Shown here: piece by piece, positions 15,930-24,192 of the stretch
Layout of the letters: every line of letters starts with the position of its first letter
How positions within the stretch are numbered: position 1 is the first letter of the stretch
NCBI RefSeq assembly: GCF_017094485.1
Contig: NZ_CP064786.1
Span: 434,001 to 498,000, forward strand
Reading direction: 5' to 3'
DNA from: Natranaeroarchaeum sulfidigenes
Lineage (GTDB): Archaea; Halobacteriota; Halobacteria; Halobacteriales; Natronoarchaeaceae
DNA: 64,000 nt
The notes under the pieces: generated by a model
The model's database searches: none
Seen by the model: the letters and a program-made list of their open reading frames with translations, nothing else
Told to the model about the DNA's origin: nothing
Program-made: the position numbers and the translations under genes

Positions 15930-16403
15930 TTATGGCAAGCCGTTCTGCGCGTTGACCAGATTCTCATCACCGTTCTCGACCGCTGTCCACCACGTCTTCA
16001 GTACCGCAATCGTGACAAGTTCAGGTGGTTGTTCAACCCCGATACAGGATTGCCTATGTGCGTCGAGATCGCCCGGCGGATGAAAATGCTGCACCGGCTT
16101 ACTGGTGGGTTCATTCGCCGCCTCCCGCCCGAACCTGAACTCCAGTGCGTCCTCCCGATAGTGGTATTTGTAGTCCCCATTCTTCCACCACTGAATATCG
16201 AAATATCCCCCTCGCTCTTGGATTCCGGGGGTGACAGTGACCCGTGCCGTTCTGATATCTTCTCCTTTCCGCTGTGTGAACGGGCGACCTTTCTGATACC
16301 GGAATCGGACGTTGACAACTCCTCTGTCGAGTTGTCGACGCATCTGCTCTACGCTCTCATCAATCGCTTCCGAATCGATTGGAGAGCCGTTCCCCATCCC
16401 CAT
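15930..16403 (-). CDS. Putative toxin-like partner of a DUF7342-type wHTH protein
   Basis: This 157-residue basic protein has a beta-rich core (ARVTVTPGIQ...GYFDIQWWKNGDYKYHYRED) and a His-rich motif Q-H-F-H-P-P-G-D-L-D-A-H, followed by Cys and a helical end (PELVTIAVLKTWWTAVEN). The start is fused to the end of the upstream wHTH gene (TAATG at 16403), a sign of translational coupling. A second module at 43.0-44.0 kb has a comparable partner with H-E-P-G-H-L-E-A-E. The general form recalls small toxins such as TumE, but the biochemical role is unknown. Gene order (regulator then partner) and size are those of a toxin-antitoxin pair. Confidence 0.6.
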   Translation of the reverse strand: MGMGNGSPIDSEAIDESVEQMRRQLDRGVVNVRFRYQKGRPFTQRKGEDIRTARVTVTPGIQERGGYFDIQWWKNGDYKYHYREDALEFRFGREAANEPTSKPVQHFHPPGDLDAHRQSCIGVEQPPELVTIAVLKTWWTAVENGDENLVNAQNGLP

Positions 16404-17083
16404 TACTGGAGTAGATGCTGATTGCCAGCGCGGGTCGGTGTCTGCGTCCCCGTCTGTCGATCTCCTGGTTCAGTTACGGTAGCTGCCTGTTCTTTCGCCT
16501 CCTTGAGACGGTATGCCGCTCTGAGGTGGCTGAGCTCTCGCTTTGCAGTCCGCCAGTGAGAGACATCGTCGAGTTCATCCTGGGTGAGTTCCCTGTCTGA
16601 AATCAGGAGTTCCTCTGGATCGGGTGCATCATATGTATCTCTGTACTCTGCGAGTTCCTGTTTCACCCGCTGGATTTGATCGACAAGCGTCTCGCTACCG
16701 GCGAGTTGCCTGATCTGTTTGAGAAGATGCCACTCTGGGTCTCGACCGTACAGCTTTCCAGAGTCCGTCTGATAACTTCTAACGAGACCGTCTTCAGCAA
16801 GCTTGTTGAGCGTGGTTCTGGCTTTTGTTTCTGAGACCAGCGCTGTATTTGCGATGTCGCCCGCCGATTTCGGAATCGTCGTTCTGTTGATCACCGTGCG
16901 AATTCGCTCGTCCGCAGTGGTCTCGTTTTTCCACTCCGCGCCTGCGAAGTCATCGATGTCCTCGAAGTCACCGTCATCAACAGTGAACGGGTCAATATCA
17001 TCCACGGTTACCGGGTCGTCCGGTAGTTCCTCTTCGGTGGGGAACTCGTCAGGCCCGTCAGGAGATGGTGGCTCGTCGGTCAT
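16403..17083 (-). CDS. DUF7342-type winged-helix protein
   Basis: This 226-residue protein has a disordered acidic N-terminus (residues 1-50), a winged helix (RIRTVINRTTIPKSAGDIANTALVSETKARTTLNKLAEDGLVR) and a long helical C-terminus (LVDQIQRVKQELAEYRDTY...DVSHWRTAKRELSHLRAAYRLKEAKEQ). It matches in arrangement the protein at 43024-43578. It is probably a transcriptional repressor and antitoxin for the coupled downstream gene. An AT-rich promoter region (17100-17150, with CATATATAT and ATATATGA) lies upstream. The family number is from memory; the wHTH itself is clear. Confidence 0.75.
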   Translation of the reverse strand: MTDEPPSPDGPDEFPTEEELPDDPVTVDDIDPFTVDDGDFEDIDDFAGAEWKNETTADERIRTVINRTTIPKSAGDIANTALVSETKARTTLNKLAEDGLVRSYQTDSGKLYGRDPEWHLLKQIRQLAGSETLVDQIQRVKQELAEYRDTYDAPDPEELLISDRELTQDELDDVSHWRTAKRELSHLRAAYRLKEAKEQAATVTEPGDRQTGTQTPTRAGNQHLLQ

Positions 17084-17223
17084 ACACTACGCTATGTCCC
17101 AGACACATATATATTTTGTTGGCCCGGATATATGATCGCGGGTTTTGATACCGATGGTCATGAGAATGACACGTCTGTGAGAGAGCGAAAACCACATAGT
17201 AGGCAAGCAGTATGCATGTAGCA

Positions 17224-19644
17224 ATGACGACTGACGCCGACGGCGATCCGAAGGCCGTGTGGGACACCACCCGGTCGTTTCTCGACGACCGGTCGGACGC
17301 CGAGTCGGCACTCGAAGGCCTGCTGGAGACTGACGCGGCCCACGACACCTGGACCTTCGACGATCTGGAGCTGGATTCGGGGACCTTCGGCGAGCTCGTC
17401 TCGCAGGGGATCGTCGAGAAGGTAGACGGCGAGTACCGCGTCGCCGATCGGGAGGCCATCGAGGCGGCGCTTGCGGGGGAATCCATCGAGGTCGACGACG
17501 AAGGGAAGACTGGGCTGTTCTCGGAGCTCGATCTTTCACTTGACGTCGACCCGCGCGCCATGGCCGGGCTGGCTGGCGCGCTCGTCTTTCTGTTCGTGAT
17601 GCGCATCACGCAGTATCGGTCGGTATTTCGCGGGGACGACGTGGTGTCGCCGGGGAACGACCCGTATATGTATAGATATTGGATGAACGAACTGCTAGCG
17701 GTCTCGTCGGATCCGACGAACCTCGAAGTGATTGCGAACATGCCCAGTAGAGCTGGGGGCACGCGCCCTTTGAGCCATGCGTTCAACTGGTGGTTCGCCG
17801 CCATCCTCGGCGGAGACCAGTGGGCGGTGGACATGGTCGCCGCCTGGTTGCCAGTGGTTGCGACGCTCGCGCTCGGCGTCGTGGTCTATAAACTGGCTGT
17901 TGTGGTGACCAGAGATGTCCGAGTCGGGATCGCCTCGGTTGTGTTGCTTGCGGTGGCTCCCGTCCACGCGGTGTACACGGGCGTGGGCTTCATAGAACAC
18001 CGACTGCACCAATACCTCTGGCTGGGCGTGACGCTATTGACGCTGGCGTGGCTGGCGATGGACATCCAGACACGAGCCGAAGGAGGAGACCAGCGGAGTG
18101 CAGTCCTCGGGCATCTTCGCTCGCCGATGACGTGGCTCGTTGCTGGAGTACTTGGACTCTCGCTTGGTATCTCCGCGCATCTGTGGGGTGGATCAGCGCT
18201 CATGTTCATCCCGCTCGCAGCCTATATCGGACTTCGGGCCGTCGTCGACGCCCGGGAGGGGATATCGCCCACGCTTGCGAACCTGCCAGTGTTAGTCGGG
18301 GTCGCCGTTGGTGCCGCGATATCCGTCTGGCTGCACACGAACTGGGAGTGGCACGCGGGCTTCGTGGCCTATACGCCCGTGCTGGTGTTTGCTGGCGCGC
18401 TAGCGGTGCTCGCACTGGGTGAGGTCTGGCGACGGTGGCAGCTCCACCCGGTCGGACTGGTAGCCACCGAGGGGGCGCTCGCTGGAATCGGACTATATCT
18501 GTTTCGGCGAATTCGTCCCGAAGACTGGATCGAATTGCGGGGCCGGATGGACGACCTCTTTCTCAGAGAAAGGTACACAGAGTCGGTCTCGCTGTTCACA
18601 TTCGATTACGGCGTGATCTTCGGCCCGCTGATCCAGCTCGGAGTCGGTTTCTACCTCGGGATGGCTGTGTTCGCGTGGGTTGCACTGCTTGCGTATCGCC
18701 ACTACGAGCCCGGGTGGCTACTGTTGGTCGTCTATACTGGATTCTGGCTCGTCATTGCGACGATACAGGTGCGATTTGCTGCACAGTTGATCGTGCCGCT
18801 GTCGGTGCTCGGCGGCATCGGATTCGTGTATCTGCTCTCGGCGGTGGATATCGCTCGGGATCCAACCGTGTTTCGGGACGAGGATCCGACCGGGGCTGTG
18901 GCAGACGGTGGGCGCAGATCGTCGATCTCTGTTCCGGGTGGCACGAAGGTGAGCTACCTACTCGTGATCGGCGTCCTCGTGTGTGGGTTCGGCCTGATCT
19001 ATGTGCCCTCGCTCACGAGTCAGATCACCTACACGGATGCCGAGTACGAGGCGAACCAGGCGATCCAAGAGTTCGAACAGGACGTCGATCGGGAGTACCC
19101 GGAAAACTTCGTGCTGAACGAGTGGCCGCGGAACCGGATGCAGAACTATCACGTTAACGGCGAGTCGGACTTCTATTCCTTTGCGGACGACAATTACAAC
19201 GATTTTGTCAGTGGGACCAGTCCCGATGAGTCATATACCGACTTCGGCGATCGTGTTGGCTATGTCGTGGTTTCGGAGCGGGGCGAGTCGGTACCGTCGG
19301 GTACTACTCAGGAGCAGTTGCTGAATGTGCTCGGTGCTGGTGAACAGGGACTCGCACATTACAAGTTACTCACCGTCGATGATGATCACACTATTGCGGC
19401 GTTCGCGATGGTTCCCGGGGCGACAATCGAAGGGGAGACTGGCGCGAACGAGAGCGTCACCGTTTCGACTGAGGTGACGGTTGATGAGAGGACGCTTGAG
19501 TACGAACGAACGGTCGAGAGTGATGAAGATGGGAACTTTGCTGTGACGGTTCCATATTCCGGAGAGTATACGACTGGGGACGAGACGGTTACCGTGACTG
19601 AAACTGATGTCGTCGACGGAGAGACGGTTTCGCTGGGTGATTGA
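17224..19644 (+). CDS. AglB-like (STT3/OST family) membrane protein, atypical
   Basis: This 806-residue protein has an N-terminal cytosolic part of about 110 residues, then about 12 membrane helices and a small extracellular C-terminal domain. The first acidic loop motif is present as G-N-D146-P-Y-M-Y-R, the second loop as G-F-I-E-H-R, and an EL5-type stretch as T-E-S-V-S-L-F. Together these mark the STT3/AglB oligosaccharyltransferase fold, which moves lipid-linked glycans onto Asn. The WWDxG motif expected after the membrane part is absent: the equivalent place reads N-E-W-P-R-N-R-M-Q-N-Y-H. It is also shorter than typical AglB (often 900-1050). It may be a paralogue with another acceptor. 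The ATG at 17224 was taken; an in-frame ATG lies at 17212. Confidence 0.78.
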   Translation: MTTDADGDPKAVWDTTRSFLDDRSDAESALEGLLETDAAHDTWTFDDLELDSGTFGELVSQGIVEKVDGEYRVADREAIEAALAGESIEVDDEGKTGLFSELDLSLDVDPRAMAGLAGALVFLFVMRITQYRSVFRGDDVVSPGNDPYMYRYWMNELLAVSSDPTNLEVIANMPSRAGGTRPLSHAFNWWFAAILGGDQWAVDMVAAWLPVVATLALGVVVYKLAVVVTRDVRVGIASVVLLAVAPVHAVYTGVGFIEHRLHQYLWLGVTLLTLAWLAMDIQTRAEGGDQRSAVLGHLRSPMTWLVAGVLGLSLGISAHLWGGSALMFIPLAAYIGLRAVVDAREGISPTLANLPVLVGVAVGAAISVWLHTNWEWHAGFVAYTPVLVFAGALAVLALGEVWRRWQLHPVGLVATEGALAGIGLYLFRRIRPEDWIELRGRMDDLFLRERYTESVSLFTFDYGVIFGPLIQLGVGFYLGMAVFAWVALLAYRHYEPGWLLLVVYTGFWLVIATIQVRFAAQLIVPLSVLGGIGFVYLLSAVDIARDPTVFRDEDPTGAVADGGRRSSISVPGGTKVSYLLVIGVLVCGFGLIYVPSLTSQITYTDAEYEANQAIQEFEQDVDREYPENFVLNEWPRNRMQNYHVNGESDFYSFADDNYNDFVSGTSPDESYTDFGDRVGYVVVSERGESVPSGTTQEQLLNVLGAGEQGLAHYKLLTVDDDHTIAAFAMVPGATIEGETGANESVTVSTEVTVDERTLEYERTVESDEDGNFAVTVPYSGEYTTGDETVTVTETDVVDGETVSLGD

Positions 19645-19686
19645 TTTACGTTTGAGTAGTCAGACATTTTCGCTGCGAAAGGTAGA

Positions 19687-19707
19687 GAGTACAATTCACG
19701 CGCTTTT
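19687..19707 (+). repeat. Origin-box-like repeat, diverged
   Basis: GAGTACAATTCACGCGCTTT matches the 9751-9771 box at 16 of 21 positions and lies just before an orc fragment. With the box at 20127 it forms an inverted pair 440 bp apart. Confidence 0.55.
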
Positions 19708-19744
19708 ATATGGGGCGCTCGTTTGACCGTCGACCTGCTTCAGG

Positions 19745-20126
19745 TCTGTGGGAAGCAACGCGTGGAAGAGTGACACGCGCCGACTGAAAAACCGAATCCA
19801 CAATCAGAAGCTCTGGGTCCGGTACATTTTGAGGACGATTTCTTATCTCGAAGAGCGCGGCGAGACACCGGTCTACTCGAAAGAGATTTACGATCTGCAC
19901 CAGAATGCCGACGCCGAATGCGAGGACGATCGGTTGACGACGTTGAAAAGCATTTAGGATCATTTCTGAGATCTCCAAATGCTCGGGTTCCTCTAGTGGT
20001 TTGAGTAAAACGAAGAGGGAGAGGGGCGGGCACTACCACGAGTACAAACTGGATTTCAAGGCGGAGATCGTTATCGAGACACGCATATCGATCGAAGAGA
20101 CGACATCGAGAGGAGAACTCTTTGTT
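19745..20126 (+). pseudogene. Decayed, internally deleted orc1/cdc6 unit
   Basis: The region copies the last ~120 codons of the 9947-11143 gene, in mixed frames: RLKNRIHNQKLWVRYILRTISYLEERGETPVYSKEIYDLH and, after a stop at 19956, fragments of the LGFL...YELDFKAEIVIETR end. Stops and frameshifts show it is dead. The AAA+ part is missing. Because both boxes are kept (19687-19707, 20127-20147), the arrangement is box, gene 3' third, inverted box: an internally deleted version of the intact unit. The remainder of 19645-20380 holds a hairpin at 20251 and no gene. Confidence 0.8.
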
Positions 20127-20147
20127 GGAAAGCACAAGAAACGTACT
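20127..20147 (-). repeat. Origin-box-like repeat, inverted
   Basis: The reverse complement matches the 9805-9825 box at 20 of 21 positions (core GTACGTTTCTTGTGCTTTC). It closes the decayed unit on its right side. Confidence 0.7.
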
Positions 20148-20250
20148 CCCGCACAATAGTAGTAGTGGAGACTAGTTGGATCCTACACAGGAAGCGGGAA
20201 TCAATACTGCGGGTGTGAAACTGTACATATATTGGGGTAAAACAGGTTTT

Positions 20251-20267
20251 CCGTATTCATAATACGG
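20251..20267. terminator. Hairpin in the spacer before the flippase 3' end
   Basis: CCGTATT, loop CAT, AATACGG: a perfect 7-bp stem flanked by TTTT on the left. It lies 114 bp beyond the stop of the minus-strand flippase gene, with the T-run on the downstream side for that strand (as A-run in minus reading), so a terminator role is only possible. Confidence 0.35.
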
Positions 20268-20380
20268 GGGAAGAGTCCCAAAGTAGAGAAAGTACTCGAT
20301 TCCAGAGAGTAAGTCATCGAGTGTTCATATTCTGTCTGTGAGATCTATGAGTATATCACAATCTTGACCTAAGAGGAAAC

Positions 20381-21886
20381 TCATGTAATCCATTGTAGTA
20401 CGGGCTCAATGTGCTTCTCTAATGTCTCAGGCAGTCGGTTCGTAACCGGCTCCAGCTCCTCTATACTAATGACTTCGAATCGGAACGTCAAGACCGAATA
20501 TACGATGAAACCCAGTGGGGGAACAACGATAAGCGATATTATTGAGGACTCAATTAGGGTGGCAGCTCCGAAAATAAATATAGCGGCGATCACGGCGACT
20601 ATTCCAATCCGGACTAGTCGCAGGTTCTGGACCGGATTGAACCCGTTACGTCGTGCAGCGAGTGTGTGTAACACAGCCATGAGACCGTATCCAATACTGG
20701 TTGCTACAGCGGCACCGATCATCCCATACATTGGAATAAGCAGCACGTTCAATAACAGGTTGACAAGCGCAGCGGTACCGGTCGCCCCAATTAAAATACT
20801 CAGGTCTCCCTTTCCTTGTCCGATAGCAAACATTGGACGGGCGAGAGCGAACCCTATCACCCCTGGAAGCAATACGAGAAGTGGGAGTACGGAGGCTTCA
20901 AACTCGGGGCCGAAGTACAACGGGAGGAAGTCGCTTGCGAGAGCTGTGAGTCCAATGGCCAGTAGGAGTATAAACGAGAGATTATATCGGGTCGCCCGTG
21001 ATGACAATTCTGTGATACGAGTATTTTCACCTTTGGACCAGAGCTCTGATGAAGAGTGTAATAGAACCATCTGTAACGCTGTTGGAACAAACCAGAGGAA
21101 TTCTGCGATTACAAGGGCTGCTCGGTAGTATCCAGTTGCTTGATCGCCCGCTATCAGCCGTAAAAAGAGGATGTCGACATGATAAAGTGAAGCAGTCAGC
21201 AGGATTAACACGATACTGAGGCCATTAAACGACAGCAACTCTCTTTTTGGAAAACCATCGGTGACGGGGATAAATACAGATTTGACATCGACTCGTTTGA
21301 AAAAGAAGACGTAAGCAACCGCCGCTGTGACACTTGTTGCTAGGAAATGCCCGACGAGTACACCGCCCACATTATAGCCCAAATAGAGTAGCGACACCGC
21401 TGAGACTCCAAATAGAAGCTTTCGAATCACAAGTAGCGGTTCACTCCGATCTTCCAATCCAAGTCCCATTAGCCCGCCGCGAGCAACGGAGTTCGCCTGT
21501 CGGGCAACGATTAGAAGACCGAGAAGATAGAAGTAGACCTCGAACCCATCTCCAAGGAACCGCTCGGCGAGTCCGATCCATGAAAACACGGCAAACGCTA
21601 CGGCAACAATGAGTGCAAGGATGATGGCGACGCGTAAATAAAACCCAAATACTTGCTCAACCCAATTAGAGTTCTTCATGTCTTCAGCGATGAACTTCCG
21701 GGTGCCATCGAATATCCCCGCATTTACGATGATCATCGTAATTGCGAGTAGAGACATAAGGAACGCGTAGTCGCCATAAAGTTCGCTTCCAAGGAACCGA
21801 ACAATAAGTGGAGTAATTACCACTCCAAGTATGAGTTTTCCTATCTTCGATCCAAGAATTGAGACAAAACCTCGAATAATATTCAT
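20381..21886 (-). CDS. Wzx-type polysaccharide flippase
   Basis: This 501-residue protein has about 14 membrane helices and an N-terminus (RGFVSILGSKIGKLILGVVITPLIVRFLGSELYGDYAFL) typical of the MVF/polysaccharide transporter superfamily (Wzx, AglR-like). It would flip lipid-linked glycan units to the outer face. The late segment (LLLNVLLIPMYGMIGAAVATSIGYGLMAVLH) is the family's conserved end. It is the last gene of the 29.3-20.4 kb minus-strand block and so shares its direction with the epimerase, polymerase and glycosyltransferases. The low GC content starts here. Confidence 0.88.
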   Translation of the reverse strand: MNIIRGFVSILGSKIGKLILGVVITPLIVRFLGSELYGDYAFLMSLLAITMIIVNAGIFDGTRKFIAEDMKNSNWVEQVFGFYLRVAIILALIVAVAFAVFSWIGLAERFLGDGFEVYFYLLGLLIVARQANSVARGGLMGLGLEDRSEPLLVIRKLLFGVSAVSLLYLGYNVGGVLVGHFLATSVTAAVAYVFFFKRVDVKSVFIPVTDGFPKRELLSFNGLSIVLILLTASLYHVDILFLRLIAGDQATGYYRAALVIAEFLWFVPTALQMVLLHSSSELWSKGENTRITELSSRATRYNLSFILLLAIGLTALASDFLPLYFGPEFEASVLPLLVLLPGVIGFALARPMFAIGQGKGDLSILIGATGTAALVNLLLNVLLIPMYGMIGAAVATSIGYGLMAVLHTLAARRNGFNPVQNLRLVRIGIVAVIAAIFIFGAATLIESSIISLIVVPPLGFIVYSVLTFRFEVISIEELEPVTNRLPETLEKHIEPVLQWIT

Positions 21887-22085
21887 TTATTTATCTTAGA
21901 TAGGCTTTGATTGGCCGTATTTGACGGCAATGGGTCCATGTGTCTCTTGGTCACTATACACTCTTGACAATAACATTAAATCCCTTCCGTATCTGTCGAT
22001 CGGTTTCGGTTCTAATTGTTCCATCCAGACCTGCTCCAATAATCGACTATCAAAGATACATGTGTTTTAATATATGTCTCCCACC

Positions 22086-23048
22086 TCATTTCTCAACTTT
22101 CGCTGCGTCAAAATCGGCACCTTCCAATTCTTCGGCTGCCTTTCGAACAGCAGTTGAGCTCGTATGGTTCGGTTCCCAACCCAACTCAGTTAGCTTTTGA
22201 ACTGAAAGACGCATCTTTGGAACATCGCCAGTCCATCCCCGGTCACCGCCTGTGTATTCGAAGGACGGTTCCATATCTAATACGTCAGAAACGATCTCTG
22301 CAATCTCGTCTACTGAAGTAGTGGTTTTTGTTCCGAGATTGAACGTATGTACTGGCTCCGTCCGTTCAGTCGCGTTCTCAACGATATAGCACATCGCATT
22401 GACGCAGTCAGTAACATGCATGTATGACTTCTCTTGACGGCCATTACCTAGAATCGTTAACGAGTCTGGGTCTGCACGTAACTTCTCAATAAAGTCTGGT
22501 ATAACAGCTCCCCGAAGCCGCGGGCCGACGATATTTGCAAACCGAAAAATGAACGTAGTCATTTTGTGGGAATGAGCATACGTCGATACCAGTCCTTCTT
22601 CACCGAGTTTGCTGGCACCATACACGCTGATTGGTTCTAAGGGTGCGTAGTCTTCAGGTGTCGGTCGTGGCGCTTCCCCATAGACGGTTGATGATGACGC
22701 GAATGCAAACTGGTCTACACCAACTGTCCGACACTGTTCTAACAACAAGTGCGTCATTGTAGTATTTTCTGAGAACTGTCCCTGTGGATCATCGTCATTA
22801 GGGTCTTTTCGAGCAGCTAAATGAAATACAATATCCAAGTCGTCGGTGACTACTTTTTCCACAGTATCTTGTTTCGTCAGATCGGCTTCAATGACGTCCG
22901 CATCTTTTGGGACCCACTTTTTGGTGCTGTTCGAGAAATCGTCCGCAATGAAAACATCATTATGCCGATGAAGAAGCAGTTCTGCAACGTGGGAACCTAT
23001 AAATCCTGCGCCACCAGTTATGAGCACCCTCTGGCCGTCAAGTTCCAT
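22086..23048 (-). CDS. NAD-dependent nucleotide-sugar epimerase/dehydratase (SDR)
   Basis: An extended SDR of 320 residues with T-G-G-A-G-F-I-G-S at 11-19, the S-S-S-T-V-Y-G and Y-G-A-S-K catalytic pieces, and N-I-V-G-P-R-L-R-G. It probably interconverts UDP- or dTDP-sugars (4-epimerase or similar) for the surface glycan; the exact substrate cannot be told. The ATG at 23048 gives MELDGQRVLITGG. Spacers of about 200 and 127 bp separate it from its neighbours, so it may have its own promoter. Codon and base use are intermediate between the AT-rich block and the genome. Confidence 0.85.
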   Translation of the reverse strand: MELDGQRVLITGGAGFIGSHVAELLLHRHNDVFIADDFSNSTKKWVPKDADVIEADLTKQDTVEKVVTDDLDIVFHLAARKDPNDDDPQGQFSENTTMTHLLLEQCRTVGVDQFAFASSSTVYGEAPRPTPEDYAPLEPISVYGASKLGEEGLVSTYAHSHKMTTFIFRFANIVGPRLRGAVIPDFIEKLRADPDSLTILGNGRQEKSYMHVTDCVNAMCYIVENATERTEPVHTFNLGTKTTTSVDEIAEIVSDVLDMEPSFEYTGGDRGWTGDVPKMRLSVQKLTELGWEPNHTSSTAVRKAAEELEGADFDAAKVEK

Positions 23049-23175
23049 ATCACTCCATTTATTTCTGTAAAGAAGTATTCTCCGACTGCGGTCCTAAGTA
23101 AAGCAAGACAATCAAATTAGATGGCTCAATAGCTACGTCAGCTTATCTCGACTGGATCCAATAAGAAGCAAAGAG

Positions 23176-24192
23176 TTAATCAAAATTAATTTCGTGGAGT
23201 ATTACTTGCCCGTCGCGTGACCCAGAAAGGACCCACCCATCTTCAACGTGTACCGACCGAACAGCGTCCGTGTGCTTGGTGTGGGTATCAATGATTTCCC
23301 CTGTATCTGCTTCTGCTACCACTACCTTGTGATCGTCTCCTGCACTGGCTACTATTCCATTATTTGAATGAATCTCTTGAACACCCTTGCTATCCGGGTC
23401 ATGCGCTTTGTGGGACCAAACCTTTTCCTGTGTCTCCCATGATATGGCCTCGACCTTTTCGTCAGATGAAGTTGACCAAATACCAATATGAACTAGCTCT
23501 CCAGCCATGTCAACAGATTTTATCCTTCTGGAACGGTCGAATTCCCAAACCTGGCTGCCATCATCTGCGTCAGCAGCTATCACGTGACGGTCGTAACCAG
23601 CGCTTAAGACAACATTCTTGTTTTCAGAATAGTGCACCGTCCGGATCATTTCATCTTGCGGTGTGGCTTCTTCGTCTGAATGGTAGCTGTGTGACCAGTA
23701 TCTGTCGCCATCGGCCAGATTGGCAGCTATCACGAAACCACCACGATCACCAGAATATGCCCGGTCGGGTCCTGCTGATACCTCATATACTGGATGGTCA
23801 TGGTGTGTATGCAACCACTTTTTTGAACCTTGTTTGGTGTCAGCAGCAACTACTGCGTTCCCGAGCCCACAATTGAGCACAGTATCGTCAATCGAGAACA
23901 CATCTCTTGTTAGTCCTTCTGGAAGATATGTATGCTGCCAAAGCTCATTTCCGTTGTGACTATTCGATGAAATTACTTCCCCTTCACGACCTCCACTAAA
24001 AACACGCCCATCGTTGAACGTTACCGCTTCCACCTCGTCATTATGATGAGTATGCGTCCAGTCCGGATCTGGGACCAAATCATTCTCATCATTTTCCCCC
24101 CAATTGGGATTCAGGCATCCTGAGAGTAGAGCAGGAAAGATTAGTCCTACACCGTGAAGAATTGAACGTCTGTTGGCAGGCTGTGACGTCAT
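23176..24192 (-). CDS. Lipoprotein with PQQ/WD-like beta-propeller
   Basis: This 338-residue protein has an N-terminal signal with L-L-S-G-C lipobox (Cys about 26), preceded by N-R-R-S, a Tat-like twin Arg. Seven or so beta-propeller repeats follow, each with a G-x-x-x-x-A-x-x-A-D-x-G-x-x-x-W pattern (for example VVAADTKQGSKKWLHTH and VIAADADDGSQVWEF). Many His and Asp residues occur between the blades. It would be exported and anchored to the outer face of the membrane. Its start overlaps the stop of the Wzy-like polymerase by four bases (24189-24192), which ties it to the glycan machinery. The family role there is unknown. Confidence 0.78.
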   Translation of the reverse strand: MTSQPANRRSILHGVGLIFPALLSGCLNPNWGENDENDLVPDPDWTHTHHNDEVEAVTFNDGRVFSGGREGEVISSNSHNGNELWQHTYLPEGLTRDVFSIDDTVLNCGLGNAVVAADTKQGSKKWLHTHHDHPVYEVSAGPDRAYSGDRGGFVIAANLADGDRYWSHSYHSDEEATPQDEMIRTVHYSENKNVVLSAGYDRHVIAADADDGSQVWEFDRSRRIKSVDMAGELVHIGIWSTSSDEKVEAISWETQEKVWSHKAHDPDSKGVQEIHSNNGIVASAGDDHKVVVAEADTGEIIDTHTKHTDAVRSVHVEDGWVLSGSRDGQVILHEINFD

